Origin: Paenibacillus radicis (ex Gao et al. 2016)
GTDB lineage: Bacteria; Bacillota; Bacilli; Paenibacillales; Paenibacillaceae
Length of the DNA: 64,000 nucleotides
Reading direction: 5' to 3'
Assembly (NCBI RefSeq): GCF_014641555.1
Contig: NZ_BMHY01000010.1
Coordinates: 124,001-188,000 of the forward strand
How positions within the stretch are numbered: the first letter of the stretch is position 1; the number at the start of each line of letters is the position of its first letter. The notes under the pieces were generated by a model, which saw nothing but the letters and a program-made list of their open reading frames with translations, searched no databases and was not told the DNA's origin. Below, in pieces: positions 8,280-17,754 of this stretch. The translations under genes and the position numbers were made by a program.

Positions 8280-8439
8280 GAAATAACCATCCTCTTTTCC
8301 ATTCGCTGCATTGTTGCATAAATGATATTTTTCACATTGTGATTTGTTATCATTAGCTTCTTACTGGTATCATATAATGTTAATTCAATGTCCAACAGAG
8401 AACGAATGTTTCCTTCTGCTGCTTCTCACCTAAATAAAT

Positions 8440-8480
8440 AAAAAGTAGACCGTCCCTCTCAAGGTTGATGGTCTACTTTT
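8440..8480. terminator. Bidirectional hairpin terminator
   Basis: AAAAGTAGACC and GGTCTACTTTT form an 11-bp stem with a T-run on either strand. It separates the small-gene run at 7511-8279 from the gene at 8615-9094. Confidence 0.75.
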
Positions 8481-8614
8481 CTGATCGTTTATACCTTGTT
8501 TGAAGCCAACCGTTCTTAAAACGGTGATCGTATTACGAGTCATTGGTGTTAGCGCATCTTTGTCTCAATTGGAATATTACCACTATAACCCATCTGAAAT
8601 AAAGGCATATTTTA

Positions 8615-9094
8615 TTAGCTTATTGCCTCTTCATAAAGCCAACATCCATGAACTCGCTCAATAGTGCCTTGAATCCTCCGGTGGTATATGTGAGCGGAAT
8701 CCATTCCAGAATCATTAAGTTTATCAACAATATGGTCATAGATCGGTTCGACAAATAGCCGCTCCAATGCTAATCTCGCATCCTCAAGATAAAGTCGCTT
8801 AAATTCAGCAAGTGTAAGATTGGCATGGCTTTGCTTAATCTTGTACTGCCGATAATCGCTAATGTTAGCAATCAAGTTATCAATATTGCCGCTCCAGTAG
8901 TTGTTCCATTCTTGAAGATCGTCATCTGTTTGAAGTAGGAAATTCAATGTCTCTTTCCAGATATAATTAATGTCGTTGTATTGCAGTAATTGAATCCATG
9001 CATGCTTTGATGTACCAAGATTGGATAGGATGGATTCGTAAGTATCATAGTCCGTATTATTAGTCTGTTCTTTGAGTAGTTTAGCAACTGTCAT
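8615..9094 (-). CDS. Hypothetical protein of accessory island
   Basis: A 159-residue, mostly helical soluble protein rich in Tyr, Trp and Asn (for example DDLQEWNNYWSGNIDNLI and FKRLYLEDARLALERLF). AAGGAGCG precedes ATG 9094. It is transcribed divergently from the XRE regulator, and a 23-bp palindrome lies between the two starts, so the regulator may control it. I do not recognise the family. Confidence 0.55.
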   Translation of the reverse strand: MTVAKLLKEQTNNTDYDTYESILSNLGTSKHAWIQLLQYNDINYIWKETLNFLLQTDDDLQEWNNYWSGNIDNLIANISDYRQYKIKQSHANLTLAEFKRLYLEDARLALERLFVEPIYDHIVDKLNDSGMDSAHIYHRRIQGTIERVHGCWLYEEAIS

Positions 9095-9135
9095 GGTTAT
9101 TCGCTCCTTAGTTTGGTTTTTGGCAATAGGAAAGT

Positions 9136-9251
9136 AAGGATATGTATATACATTCCTTTAGCAAGATGATATAATCGTTTTACGAGTATAGACGTTAAAC
9201 GTATATACTTTCTACACTCACTATAAGACTATAGACGTTTAATGTCAATAG
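9136..9251. promoter_or_regulatory. Three 23-bp palindromes in the divergent XRE promoter region
   Basis: Imperfect 23-bp palindromes lie at 9136-9158 (AAGGATATGTATATACATTC...), 9186-9208 (GTATAGACGTTAAACGTATA...) and 9229-9251 (CTATAGACGTTTAATGTCAA...). Their centres are 50 and 43 bp apart, and the last two share TATAGACGTT. TATAAT at 9170-9175 lies between the first two. They are likely operators for the adjacent XRE protein. Confidence 0.6.
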
Positions 9252-9277
9252 TTGATTTTACTTTCGGAGGGAATATC

Positions 9278-9532
9278 ATGGATAAACGGTACACGTTGAT
9301 TTGTAACTTGGACGATATTTTGAAAGAGAAAAATATTACTCCATATAGACTTTCAAAGGATACAGGAGAACGAATAGGAACTATTTACAAAATGGTCGGT
9401 GGTAAAGACGGTAAAGTTAAAATTGAAGATGCTCGATTCCCTGCAACTTTGTTAGCAAATGTGTGTGGCTATCTAAACATTACAATGGGCGATTTATTTA
9501 CTGTCATTGAAGAGAAGGAGGACAAACAATGA
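9278..9532 (+). CDS. XRE/Cro-type transcriptional regulator
   Basis: A protein of 84 residues with a helix-turn-helix: LDDILKEKNITPYRLSKDTGERIGTIYKMVGG reads as the usual helix-turn-helix of Cro/C1-like repressors, followed by NVCGYLNITMGDLF typical of the small YozG-like subgroup. ATG 9278 has GGAGGG before it and was preferred to ATG 9242. It overlaps the next gene at ATGA. Upstream palindromes suggest autoregulation of a divergent switch. Confidence 0.85.
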   Translation: MDKRYTLICNLDDILKEKNITPYRLSKDTGERIGTIYKMVGGKDGKVKIEDARFPATLLANVCGYLNITMGDLFTVIEEKEDKQ

Positions 9533-9762
9533 TTTCAGATAAAACACTTCTCGAGCTTGGTGTAGTTAAAAACGAAGCAGGAGTCTTCATCCCCAAGGAT
9601 TTCTGTCTTGTATCTCTGCTCAATTGGTATCAATCAAAGGACGTTAAGTTGAATGACGAACAACATGAAGCCATTACGGATTTCTTGTTCCATCTGGAGT
9701 TAGATTTAGGTATTTGTGATGGGACTAACAAGGAATATCTAAAACAGAGGATTGTTAATTAA
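9529..9762 (+). CDS. Small hypothetical protein coupled to the XRE regulator
   Basis: A 77-residue acidic protein (LLNWYQSKDVKLNDEQHEAITDFLFHLELDLG) beginning in a 4-bp overlap with the regulator stop and preceded by GAAGGAGG. Strict coupling suggests a partner of the regulator, such as an antirepressor or modulator. No domain recognised. Confidence 0.55.
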   Translation: MISDKTLLELGVVKNEAGVFIPKDFCLVSLLNWYQSKDVKLNDEQHEAITDFLFHLELDLGICDGTNKEYLKQRIVN

Positions 9763-10157
9763 GATTGATTATTGAGCGATGTTTAGTTAGATTTATATCA
9801 CGCCACTTCCATAGCCATTCCAATAATGCTCTACGCCCTCTACTCACCACAACCAACATTCCTGTGTCTGAGCCTACCAAGGAGCGCACAACCTTACATG
9901 ATGCGCTCTCATTGCTATTGAGGAAGCAGGAGACACCGCTCAACCACGCTACGAGGATTTCTACAAGAATCACTCAGCCAAGAAAGATACTATTATTCTG
10001 AGTAGTGAACCGACAAAACTACTTAATTCCCAAGGGATTTCTGAGCATTTTACACTCCAAAATTACCCTTGATATTTTGCCCGATTCTCCCCTCTGGCTA
10101 CCATTTTGGGGTGATAATTTTCCCTCAGTTTAGGATATGCCAAGCATCCCCCATAAA

Positions 10158-10186
10158 GCTATACCGCTCTATGGTTGAGGTGTCAA
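10158..10186 (-). promoter_or_regulatory. Minus-strand sigma-A type promoter
   Basis: TTGACA, a 17-bp spacer and TATAGC read on the minus strand. No intact gene follows for several hundred bases, so it may drive a small RNA or a lost gene. Confidence 0.5.
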
Positions 10187-10198
10187 TTCCGAAATTTG

Positions 10199-10258
10199 AT
10201 CGGCGTGATATTTTTCGGAATCTGCCCTCAGTGGAGCGAAATCGGCGTGATATTTTTC
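10199..10258 (+). repeat. 18-bp direct repeat, 42 bp apart
   Basis: ATCGGCGTGATATTTTTC occurs exactly at 10199-10216 and 10241-10258. The 42-bp offset is four helical turns. The first copy lies inside a TCCGAAA/TTTCGGA inverted repeat (10188-10219); the second ends 13 bp before TATAAT at 10272-10277. CCATTTTGGG at 10101-10110 and CCCAAAATGG at 10260-10269 bracket the area. Confidence 0.65.
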
Positions 10259-11487
10259 ACCCAAAATGGGATATAATATTCTTTTTAAATCTTTAATATT
10301 CTTTTAATATCTCTTGTCGAACGAAGTTCTCCAATCGGGCGGCTTCGCCTTGTGTCGCTTCGCTTATGGGGCTACTCCCCTTTCACTTTGTCGGACGATA
10401 GCATTAATCGATTATCGAAATAATGAAGTAAGTATCGGTATTTTTGCTTCTAAAACACAAAATATTAATTTTGAATAGTCATAATACTTCTTTAGTGACT
10501 TTTCATTCAAACAGCATTAACCCATACATCAATTCTGTAAACTCTCTCCAGTATAGCTTAATGCGATTCTATTGGTTTAGCGATTAATATTCCCCTTTAA
10601 TTGATTGTAGTGCGTATGGCTGTACGCAAACGCTTCTCAGTAGTATTCAGGAGTATAGTCGCTACAAAATATAGCTATGTATCTTGGTCAACCAGCATAA
10701 CAGTACCCATTTTCCTGATATGAACAGACAGTACCAAGTAAGGAACGTAGATTAGATAGATGAAAATACTCTTCAAGGCTATGACCTGCGATTAGCCATT
10801 CCAGTATCACTTCACGCTCCTCAAATTGTCTGATCAACATTTCCCTGTTTAAGCGCTCTGAAGAGCGTACAACCATATGTGATGTGCTCTCAGATGCTAT
10901 CAGAGCGGCAATTGCCTTGAGCAGGACGCAGAGTGAGGTTACTGGTTTAATTGGAGCAGTGATGAATATGTATGCATTGGGGGTAAACAAGAAGAAACCT
11001 TACCGCCACTAACATGCAATAAGCTTTCTTCTTGTTGATTCCTTTAAGCTATTCCAGCACAGTTTTACGCGCTCTTGCTGGTTAGGTGATAATTCATTCA
11101 TCCTATCTGATTGAAGAGCGTCAAACTATACACAAACGCCTCACAGCAGTATTGTAAACAAGGAGGCTCAGTCAGTTATATTATACACTTCCCATAGCCC
11201 CATAGCTGAGTAGCTAATTTGCTATTCTGCAAGTCTTTAACATCAATTTTGTTATTAAAAAACCTCTTTCCGCCCATGTATCACCTCAAGTATAGTTACT
11301 AGCCTTTCTCCAAGGGATAACGCATCTTCTAATATATCAATCACCTAAACCTACTAGCTATTTGCTGACAGCGGTGAGTTACCTTACTATACGAACGATT
11401 CATCAAAGTCATCATTTACCTAATCATTAAGCGTTTTATAGTATTATAAATCTAATATTAAACTTTTATATAGAAGGGATGATTTAT

Positions 11488-12312
11488 TTGGAGAACAATT
11501 TTGAAGAAACACCTATACAAGAATTACCTATTCGCAGATTTTACTTTTCTGTAACCTTAATGTTGAGTCAAATGCAACATAATAAAAGAGGACAAGAACT
11601 TTTTTCTGGATTGTACACTTGCATAAATTCTTATCATGATGAATCTTTAGCATTGTTAAGAGCAACAACTAAATTGTTTAAAACATCTTTAGAGCAAGAA
11701 CAGAAATTTAAAACCAGTTATTTAAAAGAACGATCTGAAATAGATAAGCTATTAATAGATGAAGATGATGAAGAAAAAAAAGAACATTTAAAAATTATTG
11801 TCTCTAGAAATTTAGAAGCAAAGAGGCACTTTTATGAAAACTTAGACCTAGAACAAAATGTGTTTTCATTAGGAACTATTGTTCAATTTCTAAGTTCATT
11901 TGAATCAACTTTACATTCATTTTATAAAAAAATAATTGAAATAGACACGCACCTTCCGAAAATAGAAGATGTTTGTAAACGTGACAAAGGAATAATAAAG
12001 TACCTAAAGTATTTTGAAAAAGCACTTACTACAAATCCAAATTCCGTATTAATTGGAACTCCTGATTTTCAAAAAGTACATCAATGGATTGATTTTAGAA
12101 ATAACATTGTACATAATAACAATCTATCAACAGAAGAATTAAAGAATGTAATCAATCAACGAAAATTAAGTATCCGTTATAGAAGAGGGAAATTTATTTT
12201 TAATGAAAGTAATATTAGAGACATAGCCGATATATGTGGTGTAACTCTTGATAAATTAGTTGAAGAGGTGTTAAGACCATACTTTAAACAATCAGGAGCA
12301 TTAGTTGAATAA
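11488..12312 (+). CDS. HEPN-motif protein, unknown function
   Basis: A 274-residue helical protein with a charged coiled-coil region (about 60-110) and RNNIVHNNN near residues 204-212, an Rx4H HEPN signature with Arg 204 and His 209. TTG 11488 is preferred to ATG 11479 because AAGGG would sit directly against the ATG but 7-9 bp before the TTG. It stands alone, with promoter-like AT-rich sequence upstream. HEPN proteins in islands are often RNases or helpers in abortive infection; that role is inferred. Confidence 0.65.
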   Translation: MENNFEETPIQELPIRRFYFSVTLMLSQMQHNKRGQELFSGLYTCINSYHDESLALLRATTKLFKTSLEQEQKFKTSYLKERSEIDKLLIDEDDEEKKEHLKIIVSRNLEAKRHFYENLDLEQNVFSLGTIVQFLSSFESTLHSFYKKIIEIDTHLPKIEDVCKRDKGIIKYLKYFEKALTTNPNSVLIGTPDFQKVHQWIDFRNNIVHNNNLSTEELKNVINQRKLSIRYRRGKFIFNESNIRDIADICGVTLDKLVEEVLRPYFKQSGALVE

Positions 12313-12383
12313 ATTACTGTTCAGAGTTTCTATTTGGGTTATTTGCCATACTCAACTAGATTACTCACACTCAAAGATAAAAA

Positions 12384-12423
12384 GAAGTAATCCATCACAA
12401 CCTTGATAAAGATGGATTACTTC
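12384..12423 (-). terminator. Hairpin terminator between convergent genes
   Basis: GAAGTAATCCATC and GATGGATTACTTC form a perfect 13-bp stem. The minus strand continues with TTTTTATC, so it mainly serves the gene at 12478-12819 and may also stop the plus-strand HEPN gene. Confidence 0.7.
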
Positions 12424-12477
12424 AATGTTAGAACTCACGACAACAAACTGGTAAGGTCGCCGTTCAACTCTATGCAG

Positions 12478-12819
12478 CTACCCCTCAGTAAGGAAAGGAA
12501 AAGGAAAGTCATCAGGATAAGATTCACTCAAATCCGCAAATGTCTCACCTAGCTTAATAATAAGTTTGCTTTGTTCTAATTCGTTAAGGATAAGTGTAGT
12601 TCTAATCGAACTTAATTCAACATCACATCTTAAAATGATTTCTTCCACTGTTGCAAAATTAAAATCAGCACCATATTCTCTTGCAGAACTTTGAATCAAT
12701 CCAATGATCTTTTCATAGGTATATTGCCTTTTAGACAGTTCAATCGCTTCATACACCAAAGACTTATATTGTACAAAAAGCACTCTTTCTTCTTCGCTCA
12801 CATCGTTCAAAGAAACCAT
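12478..12819 (-). CDS. Hypothetical protein of accessory island
   Basis: A 113-residue acidic protein with helical pattern (ELSKRQYTYEKIIGLIQSSA, TVEEIILRCDVELSSIRTTLILNELEQ). The second half could be a winged-helix-like segment but lacks a clear signature. GGAGGA precedes ATG 12819 by 7 bp. It follows the frameshifted small gene at 12835-13034 by 15 bp, so the two probably form one transcript with a terminator at 12384-12423. Confidence 0.55.
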   Translation of the reverse strand: MVSLNDVSEEERVLFVQYKSLVYEAIELSKRQYTYEKIIGLIQSSAREYGADFNFATVEEIILRCDVELSSIRTTLILNELEQSKLIIKLGETFADLSESYPDDFPFPFLTEG

Positions 12820-12834
12820 TATGAATCCTCCATT

Positions 12835-13034
12835 TTAATTAATTTGATTTTTGGTGAGTAAGGCATCCCTTTCTTCAAGTAACTGCTTTATCTCCTGCTT
12901 GATGGCTTTGCGGCCTCAGATGGAGTATTGGGCGCGGAATGTTCCAAAGCCAATTTACAGTGACGTTGGGCGATTTGTACAAGACGTGTGTTGGTTGCAT
13001 CGTCTTCTATTTGAACTGTGAATTGTCTAACCAC
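12835..13034 (-). pseudogene. Small gene with an apparent -1 frameshift
   Basis: From GTG 13034 (GGAGGG upstream) the frame reads MVRQFTVQIEDDATNTRLVQ and stops at 12888 after 48 codons. In the -1 frame the sequence continues as AIKQEIKQLLEERDALLTKN, a convincing coiled-coil tail that ends at 12835. One missing base near 12905, or a slip at A_AAG, would join them into a protein of about 66 residues. It could be a decayed gene, a sequence error or programmed frameshifting. Confidence 0.5.
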
Positions 13035-13065
13035 AGGTACTCCCTCCAATTATTATCAACGTAAT

Positions 13066-13977
13066 TTAGATGTTTAGAGAGTTTAATGGATTGTACCTAT
13101 CGTTTTGCTCCCGCAATTCATTACCCCACATAGCAACGTATCGCATTGTCACAGCTATATTTTGATGCCGCATTAGCTTCTGGATAGCAAAAGCACTCAT
13201 ACCTGACATAGCAAGTCGATGACAAAAAGTATGCCTGAATGTGTGCGGTGACACTCTTATGTTTGGAAAATTCATCTTCTCGCCTAAATATTGAAATATC
13301 TGCATTAGTGAAAACTCAGTTATCTGATTATAGTCCCTCTTTGTGAAGACATATTCGCTAGTCTTCCCCCAGTGTTGTTTGCAGAAGGTTTGATATGCTC
13401 GAAGTTCTTTGGTTAGTTTCTCTGTCATAGGTAATGTCTCTCTACGTCTCGTTTTGCCAAAGACAGATATTGATTGATTTTCAAAATCAATGTCTGACCA
13501 TTTCAAATTGATAATTTCCCCTCTTCTAATACCAGTACCTAAAATCACAACAATAAGCATGTAGTCACGATAGGCACAATAACTCTTCTCTCTGCGTTTA
13601 ATTCTCCTATAGTAACTCAACATTTGAATAATTTGCTCGTCATTAAATACTTCAACTTTCACATCATCTTTCAATAGCTTAATTTTTTTAACTGGACTGA
13701 TCTTTATTACCTCGCACTCCACCATGTAGTTGAAGAATGCTCTCATTCTCATAAGTTTTGTGTTTACAGTACCAGCTTTATTTCCTTTTTCTTGACAATG
13801 TATCAAGTAGCTTTTTGCGTGACTTTGTGTAATATTTTCAACGTTGACTACTTCATTCTCCACACAGTAATTGATGAACTCGCCAAGTAACGTTTGATAA
13901 TTCCTGATGTTAACCTTTGTCGTATTCTTGAACGTGCGGTCATCTAAAAAATCTTGAAATGCAAACTTTAACAACAC
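13066..13977 (-). CDS. Tyrosine recombinase (phage/island integrase) next to groEL
   Basis: A 303-residue integrase. Residues 1-90 form the SAM-like core-binding domain; the catalytic domain has Arg in GTGIRRGEI, Lys in FGKTRRRETLP, HTFRHTF, a His in LMRHQNI and the Tyr in VTMRYVAM. It starts at GTG 13977 with GGAG nine bases before. The last gene of the AT-rich island, it lies about 160 bp from the end of groEL and points away from it, as expected for an integrase at one end of an element. A strong hairpin covers its ribosome site. Confidence 0.9.
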   Translation of the reverse strand: MLLKFAFQDFLDDRTFKNTTKVNIRNYQTLLGEFINYCVENEVVNVENITQSHAKSYLIHCQEKGNKAGTVNTKLMRMRAFFNYMVECEVIKISPVKKIKLLKDDVKVEVFNDEQIIQMLSYYRRIKRREKSYCAYRDYMLIVVILGTGIRRGEIINLKWSDIDFENQSISVFGKTRRRETLPMTEKLTKELRAYQTFCKQHWGKTSEYVFTKRDYNQITEFSLMQIFQYLGEKMNFPNIRVSPHTFRHTFCHRLAMSGMSAFAIQKLMRHQNIAVTMRYVAMWGNELREQNDRYNPLNSLNI

Positions 13978-13981
13978 AAAA

Positions 13982-14013
13982 AACCACTCCTTAATAAATA
14001 TTAAGAAGTGGTT
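13982..14013 (-). promoter_or_regulatory. Leader hairpin over the integrase ribosome site
   Basis: AACCACTTCTTAAT and ATTAAGGAGTGGTT form a 14-bp stem with one mismatch and a 4-nt loop, followed by TTTTTTGTG where GTG is the integrase start. The GGAG ribosome site is inside the stem. It could act as a terminator or translational block. Confidence 0.6.
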
Positions 14014-14111
14014 ATTGCTTCATTTATTATTTGTAACAGTGACTGCTTCACAAATCGAAGTCAAAATGACCACAATTCAAGGAGCATATTGGTCTGATGG
14101 TTTAGAGCAGA

Positions 14112-14127
14112 AAGGCTGAAAAGCCTT
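14112..14127 (-). terminator. Weak hairpin after groEL
   Basis: AAGGCT-TTTC-AGCCTT lies 12 bp after the groEL stop, without a strong T-run. The usual stronger groEL terminator was not seen, perhaps because the island sits just beyond. Confidence 0.35.
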
Positions 14128-14138
14128 ATCTACCCTTA

Positions 14139-15779
<1,641 letters not shown>

Positions 15780-15848
15780 TTACCTCCCGGAAAATAAATA
15801 AATGTATAGTGATACTTAGGTTCTTGCTCTATATGTCCCTAACGGGGC

Positions 15849-16130
15849 TTATCCAAAGATCGCGTGAATGTCGCTTTCTTTCATAATCAAATACTCTTTG
15901 CCTTCGTACTTGATTTCAGTTCCTGCATATTTGGAGAAAAGAACGCGGTCGCCTTCTTTTACTTCAAGCGCAACACGAACGCCATCTTTCAACGTACCGC
16001 TGCCTACTGCTACTACTTTGCCCTCTTGCGGTTTCTCTTTAGCCGAGTCCGGCAATACGATACCGCTTGCGGTAGTCTCTTCTTTTGCGATCGCTTCGAT
16101 CAGTACGCGTTCACCCAAAGGTTTGATCAT
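15849..16130 (-). CDS. groES: 10-kDa co-chaperonin GroES
   Basis: A 93-residue co-chaperonin with the start [17 protein letters not shown], the mobile-loop segment [17 protein letters not shown] and the typical [16 protein letters not shown] ending. AAGGAGG precedes ATG 16130. It caps GroEL in the ATP-driven folding cycle. It is first in the heat-shock operon, directly after a promoter and CIRCE operator. Confidence 0.98.
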   Translation of the reverse strand: MIKPLGERVLIEAIAKEETTASGIVLPDSAKEKPQEGKVVAVGSGTLKDGVRVALEVKEGDRVLFSKYAGTEIKYEGKEYLIMKESDIHAIFG

Positions 16131-16173
16131 TGAAAATAGCCTCCTTAAAAAGTTTGTCGCTTATTGTTTTTTA

Positions 16174-16200
16174 TTAGCACTCGTAAGCGTAAAGTGCTAA
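16174..16200. promoter_or_regulatory. CIRCE operator (HrcA binding site)
   Basis: TTAGCACTC, nine bases, then AAGTGCTAA on the plus strand. This matches the CIRCE inverted repeat except for one base in one arm (A for G). It lies between the promoter and groES, as expected for HrcA repression. Confidence 0.92.
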
Positions 16201-16211
16201 CAACCATAATT

Positions 16212-16240
16212 ATCATACTTTTTTTTCGCTTCGATTTCAA
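16212..16240 (-). promoter_or_regulatory. Promoter of groES-groEL
   Basis: TTGAAA, 17 bp, TATGAT on the minus strand, just upstream of the CIRCE element. Confidence 0.8.
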
Positions 16241-16339
16241 GTGCTTCCTCTATTTTATAGCCGCCCACGGGCACTTTAACCATTATAGCCTTTTGTAAAA
16301 TAACCTATAAGGAGCAAGCCGTCTTTTTTTACTCCCGCT

Positions 16340-16909
16340 TCAATGAACGCTTATCTGTTTATCTGCCGAAAACTGATAGTCGGTTTTCTTCCCGCCTGCC
16401 TCGGTATAAAAGTCGGCCAAAGCCTTGATGTTATACTCGCCTGCCGGAAACGTATCCCCTTTCAGAAACGCTTCAATAAAAGCTGCTTGTGAATCTGAAT
16501 CGATATAACCAGCCGTTTTTTTGTAGGGTAACTCCAGCCACATTCCTTTTTGCATCTCAGTCGTAATTAATGGATCCTCCATGGAATAACCGAAGTCGAT
16601 TCCCCTCGTCAGCTCCGTTACGCCAAACGCGACCGGATACATCGCATGGTAGATCGTCTCCGATTCCTTATCCCCGTCATATTTCAATAACGCCCTGATC
16701 GCCACAGCATCCTCTGTTCCATAGATCGACTTGCCGGTATCCAGACGAAGAACAAAATCCCCCATCCGAGATTCGATAAAAGCCGGTGCTGGCGATGCCT
16801 GTTCACCTTGCCCGCCCCCGCCCCGTTCCGGTTCGTCGATTTTATTAACCGATTCGTTACTGCAGGCACTGAGCACCAGAACTAGCAGAAGTACATACAG
16901 GTTTTTCAT
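16340..16909 (-). CDS. Putative secreted lipoprotein
   Basis: A 189-residue protein with a short signal peptide ending in the lipobox LSAC (Cys at 16), then a Gly/Pro/Ala-rich linker and a beta-rich domain (FVLRLDTGKSIYGTEDAVAIRALLKYDGDKE). This domain resembles the immunoglobulin-like fold seen in many Bacillales surface lipoproteins. AAAGGGGCGG precedes the ATG. It lies between groES and the heme operon without an evident link to either. Function is unknown. Confidence 0.75.
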   Translation of the reverse strand: MKNLYVLLLVLVLSACSNESVNKIDEPERGGGGQGEQASPAPAFIESRMGDFVLRLDTGKSIYGTEDAVAIRALLKYDGDKESETIYHAMYPVAFGVTELTRGIDFGYSMEDPLITTEMQKGMWLELPYKKTAGYIDSDSQAAFIEAFLKGDTFPAGEYNIKALADFYTEAGGKKTDYQFSADKQISVH

Positions 16910-16977
16910 CCGTCCGCCCCTTTGTCAATTTTTCACTATTATCTCTGACGAGCAGGGCGCCCATTTTGTTCCTGATT

Positions 16978-17754
16978 TCAAGCGCGAATTCCGAGCGGAA
17001 GCATATAGATGCCGGACTCCTCGTCATGACTGATTTTCACATCAACGCCATAGACAGTCCTCATAACAGCCGGTGTCACTACGGTCTCCGGATCGCCCAT
17101 AACAAGCACTTCGCCTTCCTTCATAACAATGAGATTGTCGCTGTAGCGAATCGCTTGATTAATATCATGGAGCACCATCACAATCGTCAGGCCATGCTCC
17201 GCATTCAGCTTTTTCACAAGCTCGAGAATTTCAAACTGATAATAGATATCCAAATAAGTCGTCGGCTCATCCAAAAATAAGATCGGCGTCTTCTGCGCGA
17301 GCGCCATCGCAATCCACACCCGCTGCCGCTCGCCCCCGGACAACCGGTCGATTCGCAGTTCGCGCTTGCCGATGAGATTCGTGCTGGCGAGCGCCCATTC
17401 CACCGCTTCTTCGCCTTCGTCGCTATCTGGCCGGAAGAGCCCTTTGTGCGGAAGTCTGCCGAAGCTGACCAGCTTCTCAACCGTCATATCTGCCGGCGCT
17501 TCATTATGCTGATGAACGACAGCCAGCTTTTTCGCAAGCTCCTTCGGCTTATAGCCGCTAAGCTCCTTGCCGTCCAGCACGATTTGCCCGTGGCGGGGCG
17601 CATAGTTGCGGGACATCAGTCCAAGCAGCGTCGACTTGCCGCTGCCGTTCGGTCCGATTATCGTCGTAATGGCGCCTTCGGCCACGGTGCAGGTTACATT
17701 TTTAATAGAATCGGTTTGTTTATCGTAAGAGAAGCTCAGCTCGTTAATTTCCAT
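16978..17754 (-). CDS. Heme/iron-siderophore ABC transporter ATP-binding protein
   Basis: An ABC ATPase of about 258 residues: Walker [10 protein letters not shown], the Q-loop in VVHQHNE, signature LSGGERQRV, Walker B ILFLDEPTT and the switch His in MVLHDINQ. It belongs to the FecE/HmuV-like group that pairs with FecCD permeases. It overlaps the permease gene; ATG 17754 is preferred to GTG 17766 because the AAGGAGG lies too close to the GTG, though its spacing to the ATG is long. Last gene of the minus-strand heme operon; it would power uptake of the heme passed on by the NEAT proteins. Confidence 0.93.
   Translation of the reverse strand: MEINELSFSYDKQTDSIKNVTCTVAEGAITTIIGPNGSGKSTLLGLMSRNYAPRHGQIVLDGKELSGYKPKELAKKLAVVHQHNEAPADMTVEKLVSFGRLPHKGLFRPDSDEGEEAVEWALASTNLIGKRELRIDRLSGGERQRVWIAMALAQKTPILFLDEPTTYLDIYYQFEILELVKKLNAEHGLTIVMVLHDINQAIRYSDNLIVMKEGEVLVMGDPETVVTPAVMRTVYGVDVKISHDEESGIYMLPLGIRA

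Larger units (their letters stand above)
9811..11153 (+). repeat. Four-copy degenerate repeat family
   Basis: Copies at 9811-9925, 10544-10650, 10793-10905 and 11047-11153 share a core of the form GAGCGYACAAC...GCTCTCA. Copies 1 and 3 are closest to each other, as are copies 2 and 4 (both with TCCAG near the start and CAAACGC near the end). Copy 3 ends in an open reading tail (EVTGLIGAVMNMYALGVNKK) that looks like the C-terminus of a former gene. Confidence 0.5.
9763..11487. other. Gene-poor 1.7-kb stretch with repeats and promoter-like sites
   Basis: I find no intact gene here. It contains four diverged copies of one sequence (9811-9925, 10544-10650, 10793-10905, 11047-11153), a divergent promoter region with direct repeats (10100-10277) and a GC-richer patch at 10330-10400. 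Copies 1 and 3 align as protein on the plus strand (SHS...NI...ERTT..D.LS), so parts are probably decayed coding sequence. Confidence 0.5.

Noticed and set aside
8144-8395. An 83-codon minus-strand frame overlapping the coiled-coil gene
   Set aside because: It starts at TTG without a good ribosome site and its second half overlaps a better gene in another frame. The first 35 codons look protein-like and could be a remnant.
9755-10001. Open frames on both strands in the repeat region (also 10688-10990)
   Set aside because: No ribosome sites. The plus-strand versions look like fragments of decayed coding repeats, not intact genes.
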